A DNA stretch of 64,000 nucleotides, taken from positions 182,663 through 246,662 of the forward strand of contig NZ_JAPPUW010000008.1 in the NCBI RefSeq assembly GCF_026712205.1. The letters run 5' to 3'. The stretch's first letter is position 1; the number at the start of each line of letters is the position of its first letter. Both the position numbers and the translations under genes were made by a program. The stretch comes from Pelomonas aquatica. Lineage in GTDB: Bacteria > Pseudomonadota > Gammaproteobacteria > Burkholderiales > Burkholderiaceae_C. The notes below the pieces were generated by a model, which did no database searches, was not told the DNA's origin, and saw nothing but the letters and a program-made list of their open reading frames with translations. Shown here in pieces: positions 55,265 to 63,881 of the stretch.

Positions 55265-57746
55265 TCCCCTCGAGATCGATCAGCCAGAGACTGAGATACA
55301 GCGGATGGAATTCGCGGGTGGCGAGGTGGTGCCAAGAGTCCGGCAGCTCGGTGGTCCTGCCGAAGCGGTACTCCCAATACGCCCTGTTCTGTAGCGGGAA
55401 CGGCGCTCGGCTCTCGGGCCAGCGTAGTGTTTGGAGGGATCGATCTCCATACCCGAGCGCGGCGAGCACCTGCGCTGCGTTGAAGCAGACCTGCCAGTAC
55501 ACATCGACGCTAGCAAACCCGTGATCATCGAAGATGCGTAATGCAGCATCGACGCAGTCGATCGCTGCCGCGCTTTGCCCGGCACCGCAGTGTGCGATCG
55601 CGAGGTTGGTCAACACAGTGACCTCGCTGTAGTCGTCTCGCACGTAGCGGAGGGCCTCTGCGAGAACCTCGACGCAGCGGGGATAGTCCGGGCTGGGCGA
55701 AAGCAACTCCACGGCAGCAATGTTGTTGAGCAGCAGGTGGCGTCCGCGAACCTGTTTGGCCAGGATCTCACCGGCGGCATCGATCATGGCCCGTGCTCCT
55801 TCGAGATCGCCGGTCCGCGCAAGCAGGACTGCAGCCGCGGCTTGCGACGACGCGCACGACTTATCCATGCCGAACCGGGTGAACCAGGCGATGCTGGCTT
55901 GGATTCTCTTGATGCTGCCTTCGTTGTCTTCTGTGATCTCGTAGAACCGGTGCGCGAAGCCCAGCAGAGGACTTTGCTCGTAGGCGGGTTCTGCGATCGC
56001 GGCGGCCAGCAGAGCTCGCGCCGCGTCACACTCGCCTCGACAGCCAACGACAAGGGCTTCCACCAGCGCCGCGGCAAGCCGGACATCGTTCGATGCCGTA
56101 CTTTCCCGGAGCCGCGCGGCGATCTGCAAGGCCTCGTCATGGCGACCGCATTCCTGCAAGGCGCAAGCACGCATTACATCGCTCGCCTGATCCGGCTTGG
56201 AGAGCATCGCCAGCAGACGCTCGGCGAGCTCGAAGTTGCCGACGTCGTAGGCCAGCGAGGCTGCCCAGTACAGCAGTCGGTCCTGCTCGGCGCCGTAGAG
56301 CGACGAATTGGCCGATATCGACGATGCCACGATCTCAGCGTAGAGGGACGGATCCTGCGCCCGCTCGATCTCACCAGAGAGTACGTCGGCGGCTCGACGC
56401 ATTCCCACGGCGTCCTGCGTTCTGGCGCACAGGCGAAACACCTGACGGACTGCGAGGGAGAGTCCGGAGAGGGACCAGTCCGCGTCAAACACCTGCCGGC
56501 AGTAAAGGTCTCGAAGGGCACGCTCCGCTGCGGCCAGGAGCGCGGGGAATCCAGGCAGCTGGTGCAAAGCCTCAATGAGCGCCTCGACATGGATTCGATA
56601 GAACCCGTCGTGGGGCTCCAAGAAGCGATGAGTCTCGGCTAGCTCGCGCAACGCCTTCTGGACCTGCGCTGGTGAGGTTGCCGGCAGGACTGCCTGGGCT
56701 GCCTGCACGATCATGTCTTCCGAGATCGACTCCACATGCGCCAGACAGATGGCGAGCAGCAGCCGATGCTGTGACGGCAGGTTCCCCAGGTGAGTGGACA
56801 GGATCGAAGGCAGACTGCCCAGGGCCTGCTCGATCTGCAAGGGGTTTACTACGCGCTGGCCGATGCTGACGTGGAACTGAAGTTCGACCACCGAGTGCAG
56901 GTTTCCGTCCCAGCGGCCGTAGGCCTCAGGCGTCATCAAGAAGGTGGCGTCGACGCACGAACGGATCACCTGTTCGAGGTGCCGGTTATGCAAGGGATGC
57001 ACTTCCACCAAACGGACGTTTCGACGCGTGGAGGATGCCCGCATCAGCAGCTTGCGGTGCGCGGGATCCAGCTCGCTTCCGGTCTCGGTCGTGTACTCGA
57101 GGATGATGTCGAGATCGGCATTCTCTTGGCTCCACTGCACCAGCGTGCGCATGCTCTGCGTGTCGCAATGCTGTGCCTCGCGGACCAGCAGCACAACGCG
57201 ATGGTCGGCCAACACGGCGTCGACATACTCGCCGCAGATGGCCACCGCCTCCTTGCTGTCCGACGCGAGAAGCCGCATAGGCGCATAGGTTCCAACGGAG
57301 AAGGCGCGATTCACGTAGTCAAGCGCGATCTTGTACGCACTCTTGAAGCCAGGCGCGTCGGAGATCCAGTCTTCCTTCTTCTTGGCCTTGACCGTGCGCC
57401 AGCGCCGGCTCTCCAGGAATGCGGCCAGCGTGCCCCATGGTGCGCCCGTGGTTCCGGCCATCCGCGAGAGTTGCTCAGCGCAGCGCTGGATGAAGTAGCC
57501 GTTATGCAGGCGATGGGTGTCTGCATGAACCTGAATCTCGGGCTCCACCATGCAAAACAGCAGGTGCGGCAACTCGGTGCCACAGGTGACGACCAACTGA
57601 TCGGTTAGCCGAGACTTGCCGCGCCCCGTTGGTCCGCAAAGGATAAGCAACGCGGGCGCCGGATTTTGAACGCGCCGCAAGGCCTCAACGAGGAGCCGGA
57701 GTTCTTCCCCGCGGTTGACGAAATCAGGACCCGCGCTGCTGCTCAT
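55233..57746 (-). CDS. STAND-like P-loop ATPase with helical-repeat C-terminal half
   Basis: An 837-residue cytoplasmic protein. Residues 10-330 form an AAA_16/STAND-type ATPase: Walker A GPTGRGKS in LLILCGPTGRGKSRLTDQ and a degenerate Walker B VVLLVREAQHC (RE in place of DD/DE). From about 400 onwards it is helical repeats resembling TPR/MalT arrays (AYDVGNFELAERLLAMLSKP, MRACALQECGRHDEALQIAA, TNLAIAHCGAGQSAAAIDCV). No DNA-binding helix-turn-helix or nuclease is seen at either end. STAND proteins often sense invaders in defence islands, so it may be a sensor; this is an inference. Its ATG is built into the right copy of the 15-bp repeat. Confidence 0.68.
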   Translation of the reverse strand: MSSSAGPDFVNRGEELRLLVEALRRVQNPAPALLILCGPTGRGKSRLTDQLVVTCGTELPHLLFCMVEPEIQVHADTHRLHNGYFIQRCAEQLSRMAGTTGAPWGTLAAFLESRRWRTVKAKKKEDWISDAPGFKSAYKIALDYVNRAFSVGTYAPMRLLASDSKEAVAICGEYVDAVLADHRVVLLVREAQHCDTQSMRTLVQWSQENADLDIILEYTTETGSELDPAHRKLLMRASSTRRNVRLVEVHPLHNRHLEQVIRSCVDATFLMTPEAYGRWDGNLHSVVELQFHVSIGQRVVNPLQIEQALGSLPSILSTHLGNLPSQHRLLLAICLAHVESISEDMIVQAAQAVLPATSPAQVQKALRELAETHRFLEPHDGFYRIHVEALIEALHQLPGFPALLAAAERALRDLYCRQVFDADWSLSGLSLAVRQVFRLCARTQDAVGMRRAADVLSGEIERAQDPSLYAEIVASSISANSSLYGAEQDRLLYWAASLAYDVGNFELAERLLAMLSKPDQASDVMRACALQECGRHDEALQIAARLRESTASNDVRLAAALVEALVVGCRGECDAARALLAAAIAEPAYEQSPLLGFAHRFYEITEDNEGSIKRIQASIAWFTRFGMDKSCASSQAAAAVLLARTGDLEGARAMIDAAGEILAKQVRGRHLLLNNIAAVELLSPSPDYPRCVEVLAEALRYVRDDYSEVTVLTNLAIAHCGAGQSAAAIDCVDAALRIFDDHGFASVDVYWQVCFNAAQVLAALGYGDRSLQTLRWPESRAPFPLQNRAYWEYRFGRTTELPDSWHHLATREFHPLYLSLWLIDLEGINQLRPTPPQ

Positions 57747-57759
57747 AATTCCTAGTTAT
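57745..57759 (-). repeat. 15-bp inverted repeat, right copy
   Basis: The exact reverse complement of 54258-54272. Read on the minus strand it ends AATTAT and merges with the ATG of the ATPase gene (the final AT are the first two bases of the start codon). The two copies enclose exactly the two convergent genes. Confidence 0.85.
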
Positions 57760-57993
57760 TGATTTCCCTTGCCGAAGCAGGCCCCTCCGGCCTGTCTTCA
57801 GGTCATGCAATTATCGGCGGACGGCAAGTTAGGGTGGGTTTGTCGGGACCCCGGTACTGCGGCCAGACGGCGTGCGTGTGATCAGCCAGCAACGGCGGCG
57901 GCCTGTGCCGTACGTTCGCCGGCTTTCTGAACGCTCCTCTCCGGCTCAGAGGTCGCATACTGTGCGAAAACGACCAGGAATCTGGGGAGGAGC
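57760..57993. other. Spacer carrying divergent promoters of the ATPase and Gabija genes
   Basis: A 234-bp gap. A perfect 6-bp hairpin (CAGGCC/GGCCTG, loop of 5, 57778-57794) is present. A GGGGAGG ribosome site stands before gajA. No gene is visible. Confidence 0.4.
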
Positions 57994-59724
57994 ATGGCGC
58001 GCATCCGTCGGCTGGAAATCCGCAACTTTCGCTCGATTAAGTCGCTCGATTGGGCGCCTTCGGCGGGCATCAACTGCCTAATCGGTCCGGGCGACAGTGG
58101 CAAGTCGACTATCCTGGACGCCATCGACTTATGCCTGGGTGCGCGGCGCAGCGTTGGCATCGCTGACACGGACTTCTATGGGCTTGCCGTCACCGAGCCC
58201 ATCGTCATCACAGTGACCCTGGGCGGCCTGTCGGACGAGTTGTTGAGCCTTGAGGCCTACGGCGAGTTTCTGCGGGGGCATGACGCTGCGACCGGGCAGA
58301 TCGAGCCCGAGCCCAGAGCCGACATTGAGACCGCGTTGACGCTGCGCCTCGAGGTAGGCGCGGACCTGGAGCCGTCGTGGCAGCTGTACTCGGAGAGGGC
58401 GCAAGAGCAAGGGCTGGAACGCGGTCTCGCCTGGAAGCATCGCGCAGCGCTGGCTCCCGCTCGCATCGGCAACTACGCGAGCACTCATTTGTCCTGGAGC
58501 CGTAGCTCTGTGCTCAATAGGTTGACTGACGAACGCCCCGATCTGGGCGCCGAGTTGGCTCGTGCAGCTCGGGACGCGAGGACAGGGTTCGGCAACCAGG
58601 CCGGTGCGCAGTTTGCGGAGACTCTTCAGGTCGTGACGCGCACCGCCACTGCATTGGGTGTGCCGGTGGGCCAGGCCCAGGCCATGTTGGACGCGCATGC
58701 GGTCTCTATTGGCGATGGTGCGATCGCGTTGCACAGCCAGGCCGGCATCCCGCTGCGCTCGCTCGGGACAGGCTCGGCACGATTGCTCATGGCCGGGCTG
58801 CAACGCGAGGCCGCTCAGGCGGCCACCATCGCACTCGTGGACGAGGTCGAATTCGGACTGGAGCCTCACCGGCTCAAGCGCTTGCTGGATTCCTTGGGGG
58901 CCAAGGACGCGAACCTGCCCCTTCAGGTATTCATGACCACGCACTCGCCCGTTTCGCTGCGCGAGCTTTCCGGGAATCAGCTGTTCATCGTGAGGCGCGA
59001 AGGTGAGCGCCATGTAGTCCGACCAGCGGGCGTGACCGATCAGGTCCAAGGCATCCTACGCGCGGACCCGGAAGCCTTCCTGGCGAAGTCCATCCTGGTC
59101 TGCGAGGGGGCCAGTGAAATCGGACTGGCGCGGGGCATCGACCAGTATGGCGTGGAGGATCACAACCAGACCTCGTTCTTCGCGCTCGGCGGTGCGTACG
59201 TCAACGCGGGCGGCAGCACGCCCGACCTGTGTCTGGAGAAGGCGCTCGTCATGCGCCGACTGGGCTACGACGTGGCTGCGTTCATCGATGCAGACAAGGC
59301 GCCCACGCCGGCGCTCCTTGCGACGCTTGCCGCCGAGGGTGTAGTCCTGCTCATGTGGCGAACGGGTCGCGCATTGGAGGACGAGCTGTTCATCAGCATG
59401 TCGGACGCCGCGATCGATTCTCTGCTGCACTACGCCATCGAACGCATCGGCCGCGACGGCGTGGCCGAGCACATTCGGTCAAAGTCCGAGGGACAGCGGA
59501 CCCTCGAAGCCATCGAGGGCGAACGGGCGGCGCAGGGTGTCTATGCAGCGCCGACGCGCGAGCTTCTGGGGCGCGCGGCCCGCGTCAGCAAGAATGGCTG
59601 GTTCAAGTCCGTCTCCGCCTACCAACATGTCGGCCGCAGGATCGTCGGACCACAACTGCAGAACGCGGAACCTGGATTCGTCGACGTAATGAATCGGCTG
59701 TGGGCATGGACCCATGCCGCCTGA
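57994..59724 (+). CDS. gajA: Gabija endonuclease GajA (OLD-family ATPase-TOPRIM nuclease)
   Basis: A 576-residue nuclease, the usual GajA size. The N-terminal ABC-type ATPase starts RRLEIRNFRSIKSLDWAPSA and has Walker A GPGDSGKST; LRSLGTGSARLLMAGLQRE is the signature region and ALVDEVEFGLEPHRLKRLLD is Walker B. The C-terminal TOPRIM domain carries ILVCEGASEIGLARGID (the glutamate) and AAFIDADKAPTP (the D-x-D). The family cuts phage DNA when nucleotide levels fall. gajB follows with an 11-bp overlap. Confidence 0.9.
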   Translation: MARIRRLEIRNFRSIKSLDWAPSAGINCLIGPGDSGKSTILDAIDLCLGARRSVGIADTDFYGLAVTEPIVITVTLGGLSDELLSLEAYGEFLRGHDAATGQIEPEPRADIETALTLRLEVGADLEPSWQLYSERAQEQGLERGLAWKHRAALAPARIGNYASTHLSWSRSSVLNRLTDERPDLGAELARAARDARTGFGNQAGAQFAETLQVVTRTATALGVPVGQAQAMLDAHAVSIGDGAIALHSQAGIPLRSLGTGSARLLMAGLQREAAQAATIALVDEVEFGLEPHRLKRLLDSLGAKDANLPLQVFMTTHSPVSLRELSGNQLFIVRREGERHVVRPAGVTDQVQGILRADPEAFLAKSILVCEGASEIGLARGIDQYGVEDHNQTSFFALGGAYVNAGGSTPDLCLEKALVMRRLGYDVAAFIDADKAPTPALLATLAAEGVVLLMWRTGRALEDELFISMSDAAIDSLLHYAIERIGRDGVAEHIRSKSEGQRTLEAIEGERAAQGVYAAPTRELLGRAARVSKNGWFKSVSAYQHVGRRIVGPQLQNAEPGFVDVMNRLWAWTHAA

Positions 59725-61141
59725 ACTCGATCTGTTCGGGGTGGTGCGCGGTTCGGTCACTGCGCCGGCGGGTTGCGGCAAGACGCAGCTGATCGCCGAC
59801 ACGCTTGCCACGCACACGGGCAGCAAGCCCATCCTGGTCTTGACTCACACCAATGCTGGTGTCGCGGCATTGCGGGCGCGTATGGCCAGAGCGGCCATCC
59901 CCAGCTTGGCCTACCGAATCTCGACGATCGACGGGTTTGCGATGAGGCTTGCGCGGCAGTTTCCGCTGCGCAGTGGCCTTCCTGCCCAGACGCTGGAACT
60001 CGCCAATCCCGGCCAGGACTATCCAGCGATTCGAGAAGCAGCGGCCAACCTGCTGCAGGCCGGACACATCAACGCGCCGCTGCGTGCCACGTACGCAAGG
60101 CTTTTGGTCGACGAATACCAGGACTGCAATGCCGCGCAACACCGCCTGGTAGCCTGGGCCGCGGATAGCCTGCCGACGTGTGTGCTCGGCGACCCTATGC
60201 AGGCGATTTTCGGGTTCGGCGGCAATCGCCTGGTCAACTGGCAAGCCGATGTCGAGACGCAGTTTCCTCCGGTCGGCATGCTGCAGACGCCGTGGCGGTG
60301 GCGGCTGGCCGGCACCGAGGATCTGGGGCAATGGCTACTGAACGCCCGCGCGCAGCTTCAAGCTGGACAGTCCGTGGACCTGCACGGAGCACCAGCTGAA
60401 GTGCAATGGGTGCCGCTGGACGCAGCGACGGCCGAAGAGCAGCGCCGGGCCGCAGCAAGGACACGTGGGCGCAACGCGCAGGACAGCGTGCTCATCATCG
60501 GCGACGCGATGAATGTCCGCGGGCGCTACCAGTTGACGAGCCAGACGCCCGGTGCGACGGTTGTTGAGCGCGTCGACCTTGTCGAGTTCATCGAGTTCGC
60601 GCGAACATTCGACCCCGCCGGAGCCGACCCGTTGAGGCAAGTGGTCGAGTTCGCAGCGAGCCTGATGACCGGAGTCGGTGCGGCCGCGCTACTGCAACGT
60701 GTGCAGGTTCTGCAGCACGGCAGGCCTCGCAATCCGCCGACACCTATCGAAGCTGCAGCCGTGGCGTTCGCGCGAGCTCCCAGTGTTGCCGAGGCCTCTG
60801 GTTTGTTACAGACCTTCGCCCGGCAGCCGGGGACCCATGTCTACCGTCCAGAAGTCCTGCGCTGCTGCCAGACCGCGATGCAGGCGGCCGCTCGTGGCGC
60901 TTGCACTTTGCACGCTGCGGCCATCCAGGCGCGCGAGCGGCAGCGTCACATGAGTCGGCCGGTTGCGCGACGGGCTGTTGGCAGCACCTTGTTGCTCAAA
61001 GGGTTGGAGGCTGATGTCGCGGTTGTTCTCGAGCCCCAGGCCATGACGGCCCAACACCTCTACGTTGCGCTGACGCGAGGCGCGCGCCAGATCGTGGTGT
61101 GCTCGCCCACCAGCATCCTGACGCCGCGTGCGGGCGGCTGA
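59714..61141 (+). CDS. gajB: Gabija helicase GajB (UvrD-like)
   Basis: A 475-residue SF1 helicase. Walker A is TAPAGCGKTQLIAD, Walker B is LLVDEYQDCNAAQHR, motif III is GDPMQAIFGFGG, and motif VI is LYVALTRGARQIVVCS. The length matches GajB of Gabija (about 490). It overlaps gajA by 11 bp, so the two are made together. GajB is thought to sense DNA ends and activate the GajA complex. Confidence 0.9.
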   Translation: MPPELDLFGVVRGSVTAPAGCGKTQLIADTLATHTGSKPILVLTHTNAGVAALRARMARAAIPSLAYRISTIDGFAMRLARQFPLRSGLPAQTLELANPGQDYPAIREAAANLLQAGHINAPLRATYARLLVDEYQDCNAAQHRLVAWAADSLPTCVLGDPMQAIFGFGGNRLVNWQADVETQFPPVGMLQTPWRWRLAGTEDLGQWLLNARAQLQAGQSVDLHGAPAEVQWVPLDAATAEEQRRAAARTRGRNAQDSVLIIGDAMNVRGRYQLTSQTPGATVVERVDLVEFIEFARTFDPAGADPLRQVVEFAASLMTGVGAAALLQRVQVLQHGRPRNPPTPIEAAAVAFARAPSVAEASGLLQTFARQPGTHVYRPEVLRCCQTAMQAAARGACTLHAAAIQARERQRHMSRPVARRAVGSTLLLKGLEADVAVVLEPQAMTAQHLYVALTRGARQIVVCSPTSILTPRAGG

Positions 61142-61175
61142 AGTCATGGTTCAAGGAGGCGCATTTGATGGGGAT

Positions 61176-61192
61176 GGCTCAAGTATTGAGCC
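61176..61192. promoter_or_regulatory. Palindrome GGCTCAA-N3-TTGAGCC between gajB and jetA
   Basis: A perfect 7-bp inverted repeat with a 3-base centre, related to the larger palindrome at 61275. Both share the core TGGCTCA...TGAGCC. It may be an operator for the jet operon or part of a mobile-element end. Confidence 0.45.
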
Positions 61193-61274
61193 GCGCAGGC
61201 TGGCGTTACGCGGCCAGGTCGATTCAAAGGGTTCTCCCTCATTGGATGCTTAACATTTTTGAGCTTCCCTCCCC

Positions 61275-61320
61275 CGAGATGGCTCATCCCATGAGCCATC
61301 TCGCCCCCAATATTCGGGGA
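61275..61320. promoter_or_regulatory. Strong palindrome pair upstream of jetA
   Basis: The first palindrome has perfect 13-bp arms CGAGATGGCTCAT and ATGAGCCATCTCG around a 3-base centre (61275-61303). A second follows at about 61306-61320 with the core CCCCAATATTCGGGG. They lie 53-100 bp before the jetA ATG. They could be a regulator-binding site or a transcript hairpin controlling the defence operon. Confidence 0.5.
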
Positions 61321-61372
61321 CCCGTTTAGCGCGCCGCATTCACGCTTCAATGTTTGGATTGAGCTGCCAAGA

Positions 61373-62860
61373 ATGAGTGAAGCATCTACCGTTGCGCAGT
61401 ATCAGGATCTCAAGCGACTGAGGGACGCTGCCGCATGGAAGCTGCTTGGCGCCGATACCGCGCCGCTCATCTGCACCAGCCTTCTCAGCCTCTTCCCGAC
61501 CACCGGTAGTCGCCAGCTCAGCGCCGCAGTTCTGCACGCGAAGATGGATCTGGTCCTTGAGGGGCTTCGATCGGCCGGTGTCGAGCCTACTCAGTCGGCA
61601 CAAGGCTACGCGTCGGACTGGGTGTCGAACGGATGGTTGCGCCGCGACTTCCCGCAGGGCGCTCAGGAAGAGCACTACAGCTTGACCGTGGCGGCGGGCA
61701 GTGCGTTGCGCATCGTCGACGGATGGCGCCCCAACGTGACCGATGGTGCCGGCGGTGTCCGGCTCGAGAGCCGCTTGGCGTCTGTGCGGTCTTTGATGCG
61801 CGAACTCGACCATCTCACGGACGACAACCCGAAGGCTCGGCTAGCTTCCTTGTACGCAGAAAAGGCGGCCATCGAGTACCGGATTCAGGAGGCCGAGGCA
61901 GGACGGATTGCATCGATCGATGAGGACAGGGCGGTTGAACGCGCCAGGGAAATCGTTGCCCAGGCCGATCAGCTACTTGGCGATTTCGACCGTGTCAGGG
62001 ATCAGTTCGAGATCATCCATCTGGATCTGCGCAAACGGCTGCTTCAGCATGAAGGCTCGCGCCGCGAGCTCGTTGAACAGCTGTTGGACGGCATCGACAT
62101 CATCCGAGAGACGGACGCCGGCCGGGCGTTTCAAGCGTTCTGGACGCTGCTGCTGGACGCTTCGGAGGTCAGCCTCTTCGAGGAGACCTCACGTGCCTTG
62201 GCGAGCCGGCCGTTCGCATCGAAGCTCTCGTTCGACGAGAGGCTGTCTCTGGAGACGCTCAAGGCGAGGCTGTTGGCCCAGGCAACCGATGTCCATGAGG
62301 TTCGCGGCCGCTTCGTCTCGGGGTTGCATGCCTACGTTCGGAGCCGCGAGTACGCGGAGCAGCGCCGGATCATGCAGCTCGTCAGCCAGGCGCATCGCGC
62401 CGCTACGGCCCTGGTGGGCAGCGTTCGACCGAACGAGGATGTCGGCCTCAATTTCGATCGCACCAGCGCCGCAGTGCGTTCGTTGTCCCAATGGGTGCTC
62501 CACGACCCGGAGGCCGCGGCCGTGGCGCCGCGAATCGAGGACCATGTGCCCGAGCTGGCGTCCCCGGAAGAGCTCCGCCACATGGTGCTGCGGGCAGAGG
62601 TGGACATGCGCTCGATCAAGGCGAACGTTCGCGAGTATTTGAGCGCGGTCGGCCGGGCAACAACTGGCGACCTCCTCAATGCCTATCCGGCGACCCAAGG
62701 GCTCGGCAGCGTCCTGGGGTATCTGCAACTGGCGGTCAAGCATGGGCAGGCGGAGCCGGAGCGGGAGCTTTTGGAGTGGACCGGTATGGACGGAACGGCG
62801 CGGGCCGCCTGGACGGCTCGGTATGTCATGACTTCAGGGTGCATCGATGCCATCAAGTGA
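61373..62860 (+). CDS. jetA: Wadjet subunit JetA (DUF3375, MukF-like kleisin)
   Basis: A 495-residue protein of the DUF3375 family, the kleisin-like JetA of Wadjet anti-plasmid systems. It starts VAQYQDLKRLRDAAAWKLLG, with N-terminal winged-helix (ALICTSLLSLFP-type TAPLICTSLLSLFPTTGSRQ) and a long central coiled coil (RLASLYAEKAAIEYRIQEAE). jetB overlaps its 3' end by 14 bp. The family loops circular DNA with JetC and JetD cuts it. Confidence 0.85.
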   Translation: MSEASTVAQYQDLKRLRDAAAWKLLGADTAPLICTSLLSLFPTTGSRQLSAAVLHAKMDLVLEGLRSAGVEPTQSAQGYASDWVSNGWLRRDFPQGAQEEHYSLTVAAGSALRIVDGWRPNVTDGAGGVRLESRLASVRSLMRELDHLTDDNPKARLASLYAEKAAIEYRIQEAEAGRIASIDEDRAVERAREIVAQADQLLGDFDRVRDQFEIIHLDLRKRLLQHEGSRRELVEQLLDGIDIIRETDAGRAFQAFWTLLLDASEVSLFEETSRALASRPFASKLSFDERLSLETLKARLLAQATDVHEVRGRFVSGLHAYVRSREYAEQRRIMQLVSQAHRAATALVGSVRPNEDVGLNFDRTSAAVRSLSQWVLHDPEAAAVAPRIEDHVPELASPEELRHMVLRAEVDMRSIKANVREYLSAVGRATTGDLLNAYPATQGLGSVLGYLQLAVKHGQAEPERELLEWTGMDGTARAAWTARYVMTSGCIDAIK

Positions 62861-63659
62861 GAACCCAGACCCCGTCGCGCCGGTAGAGATTCCGCTATTT
62901 CTCCGCAAGCGTGAAGTTCCGCCGGAGCCGGCGCCGGAGGTTTCGGAGGAAGACGACGAAGACGACTTCGCCGAGACACGGGACTTGGTCCTTGACTCGG
63001 AACTCTCCGGCGCCCAGGACACCTTGGACGCTTCTCCGTTGGCATCCGATCGGGTGCTGTTCCCTGGCGACTGTGGTGAGCTGAAAGGTGAGACCAGACG
63101 CGCGCTCGTTGCGCTGCTCGCCGGTCCGAGCGTCGATGGCGAGCGCCAGCCCAAATTGTGGCGGGTTCTCAAGCGTGACGAGGCCGTGCTGCGCTCGCGC
63201 CTGAGCGATCTGTTTCTCGAACTGGCGGTGGACGACGAGAACCAGACCGCGTTCGTCCGACAGGTTGCGCAGCATGGCGAGACCGACATCCCGATCTTGC
63301 TTCGGCGGCAGCCGCTGACGTTCTTGCAGTCGGCAGGTTTATTGATCCTGCGCGCGGCGCTGGCGAGTTCCTCGGCCGCCGGACAGCGCGCCGTGGTGGG
63401 CGGTGCTGAACTCATTGCAGACCTTGCTGCCTACGAGGATCCGGCTAAGAGCGACAAGGCACGTTTTGCCAAGCAGTGCTCCGCAGTTGTGGAGGCCCTG
63501 AAGAGGGTGAGCGTCCTTCGCCCCATACCAGGAAGCGCAGATCGCTACGAGGTGTCGCCGACGCTGGCCCTCTTGGTCTCAGCCGAGCAACTCGAGGCGT
63601 TCACGCGTACCTACGAACGACTGAAGCAGCAACGCTGCGCTCCGGGATCTCAGGGATGA
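62847..63659 (+). CDS. jetB: Wadjet subunit JetB (DUF4194, MukE-like)
   Basis: A 270-residue protein. The first 80 residues are acidic and disordered-looking (VSEEDDEDDFAETRDLVLDS), then a DUF4194 winged-helix core follows: ETRRALVALLAGPSVDGERQ, LRSRLSDLFLELAVDDEN and PILLRRQPLTFLQSAGLLIL. It has the size and position of JetB. Its stop overlaps the jetC start as ATGA. Confidence 0.82.
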   Translation: MPSSENPDPVAPVEIPLFLRKREVPPEPAPEVSEEDDEDDFAETRDLVLDSELSGAQDTLDASPLASDRVLFPGDCGELKGETRRALVALLAGPSVDGERQPKLWRVLKRDEAVLRSRLSDLFLELAVDDENQTAFVRQVAQHGETDIPILLRRQPLTFLQSAGLLILRAALASSSAAGQRAVVGGAELIADLAAYEDPAKSDKARFAKQCSAVVEALKRVSVLRPIPGSADRYEVSPTLALLVSAEQLEAFTRTYERLKQQRCAPGSQG

Positions 63660-63881
63660 GCAGGATTGACGACGTGATGCGGCAGATCGAGGCCGATGAT
63701 CAGGAGCCTTCGGTAACTTCGACTCCGGAGATGCCTCAGGCCGCCCTCGAGCAAGAGTGGAGCAGGCAATTCCGACTGAGCCGCATCCAGATCAAGGACT
63801 GGGGCACGTATCACGGCCTTCTCACCTTGAACGTGCCGGAGAAAGGGCAGCTGTTTGTCGGCCATTCCGGGTCAGGCAAGT
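63656..63881 (+). pseudogene. jetC: Wadjet subunit JetC (MukB-like SMC ATPase), interrupted by IS in Walker A
   Basis: The first 75 codons of JetC are present: FRLSRIQIKDWGTYHGLLTL leads to the P-loop GHSGSGK. At the next base (63881 is the first base of the expected Ser/Thr codon of GKS/T) an IS3-family element starts. The remaining jetC and jetD would lie beyond the window. With the IS in place no ATP-binding SMC can be made from this start, so the Wadjet system is very probably inactive unless the IS excises. Confidence 0.85.

Noticed and set aside
55233..57746. The large ATPase as a LuxR/MalT-type transcription activator
   Set aside because: The ATPase plus helical repeats fit, but neither end has the C-terminal LuxR helix-turn-helix; the protein ends RPTPPQ after the repeats.
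57778..57794. Hairpin before gajA as a terminator
   Set aside because: Six-bp stem only and no T-run on either side; it lies between divergent genes where a terminator is not needed.
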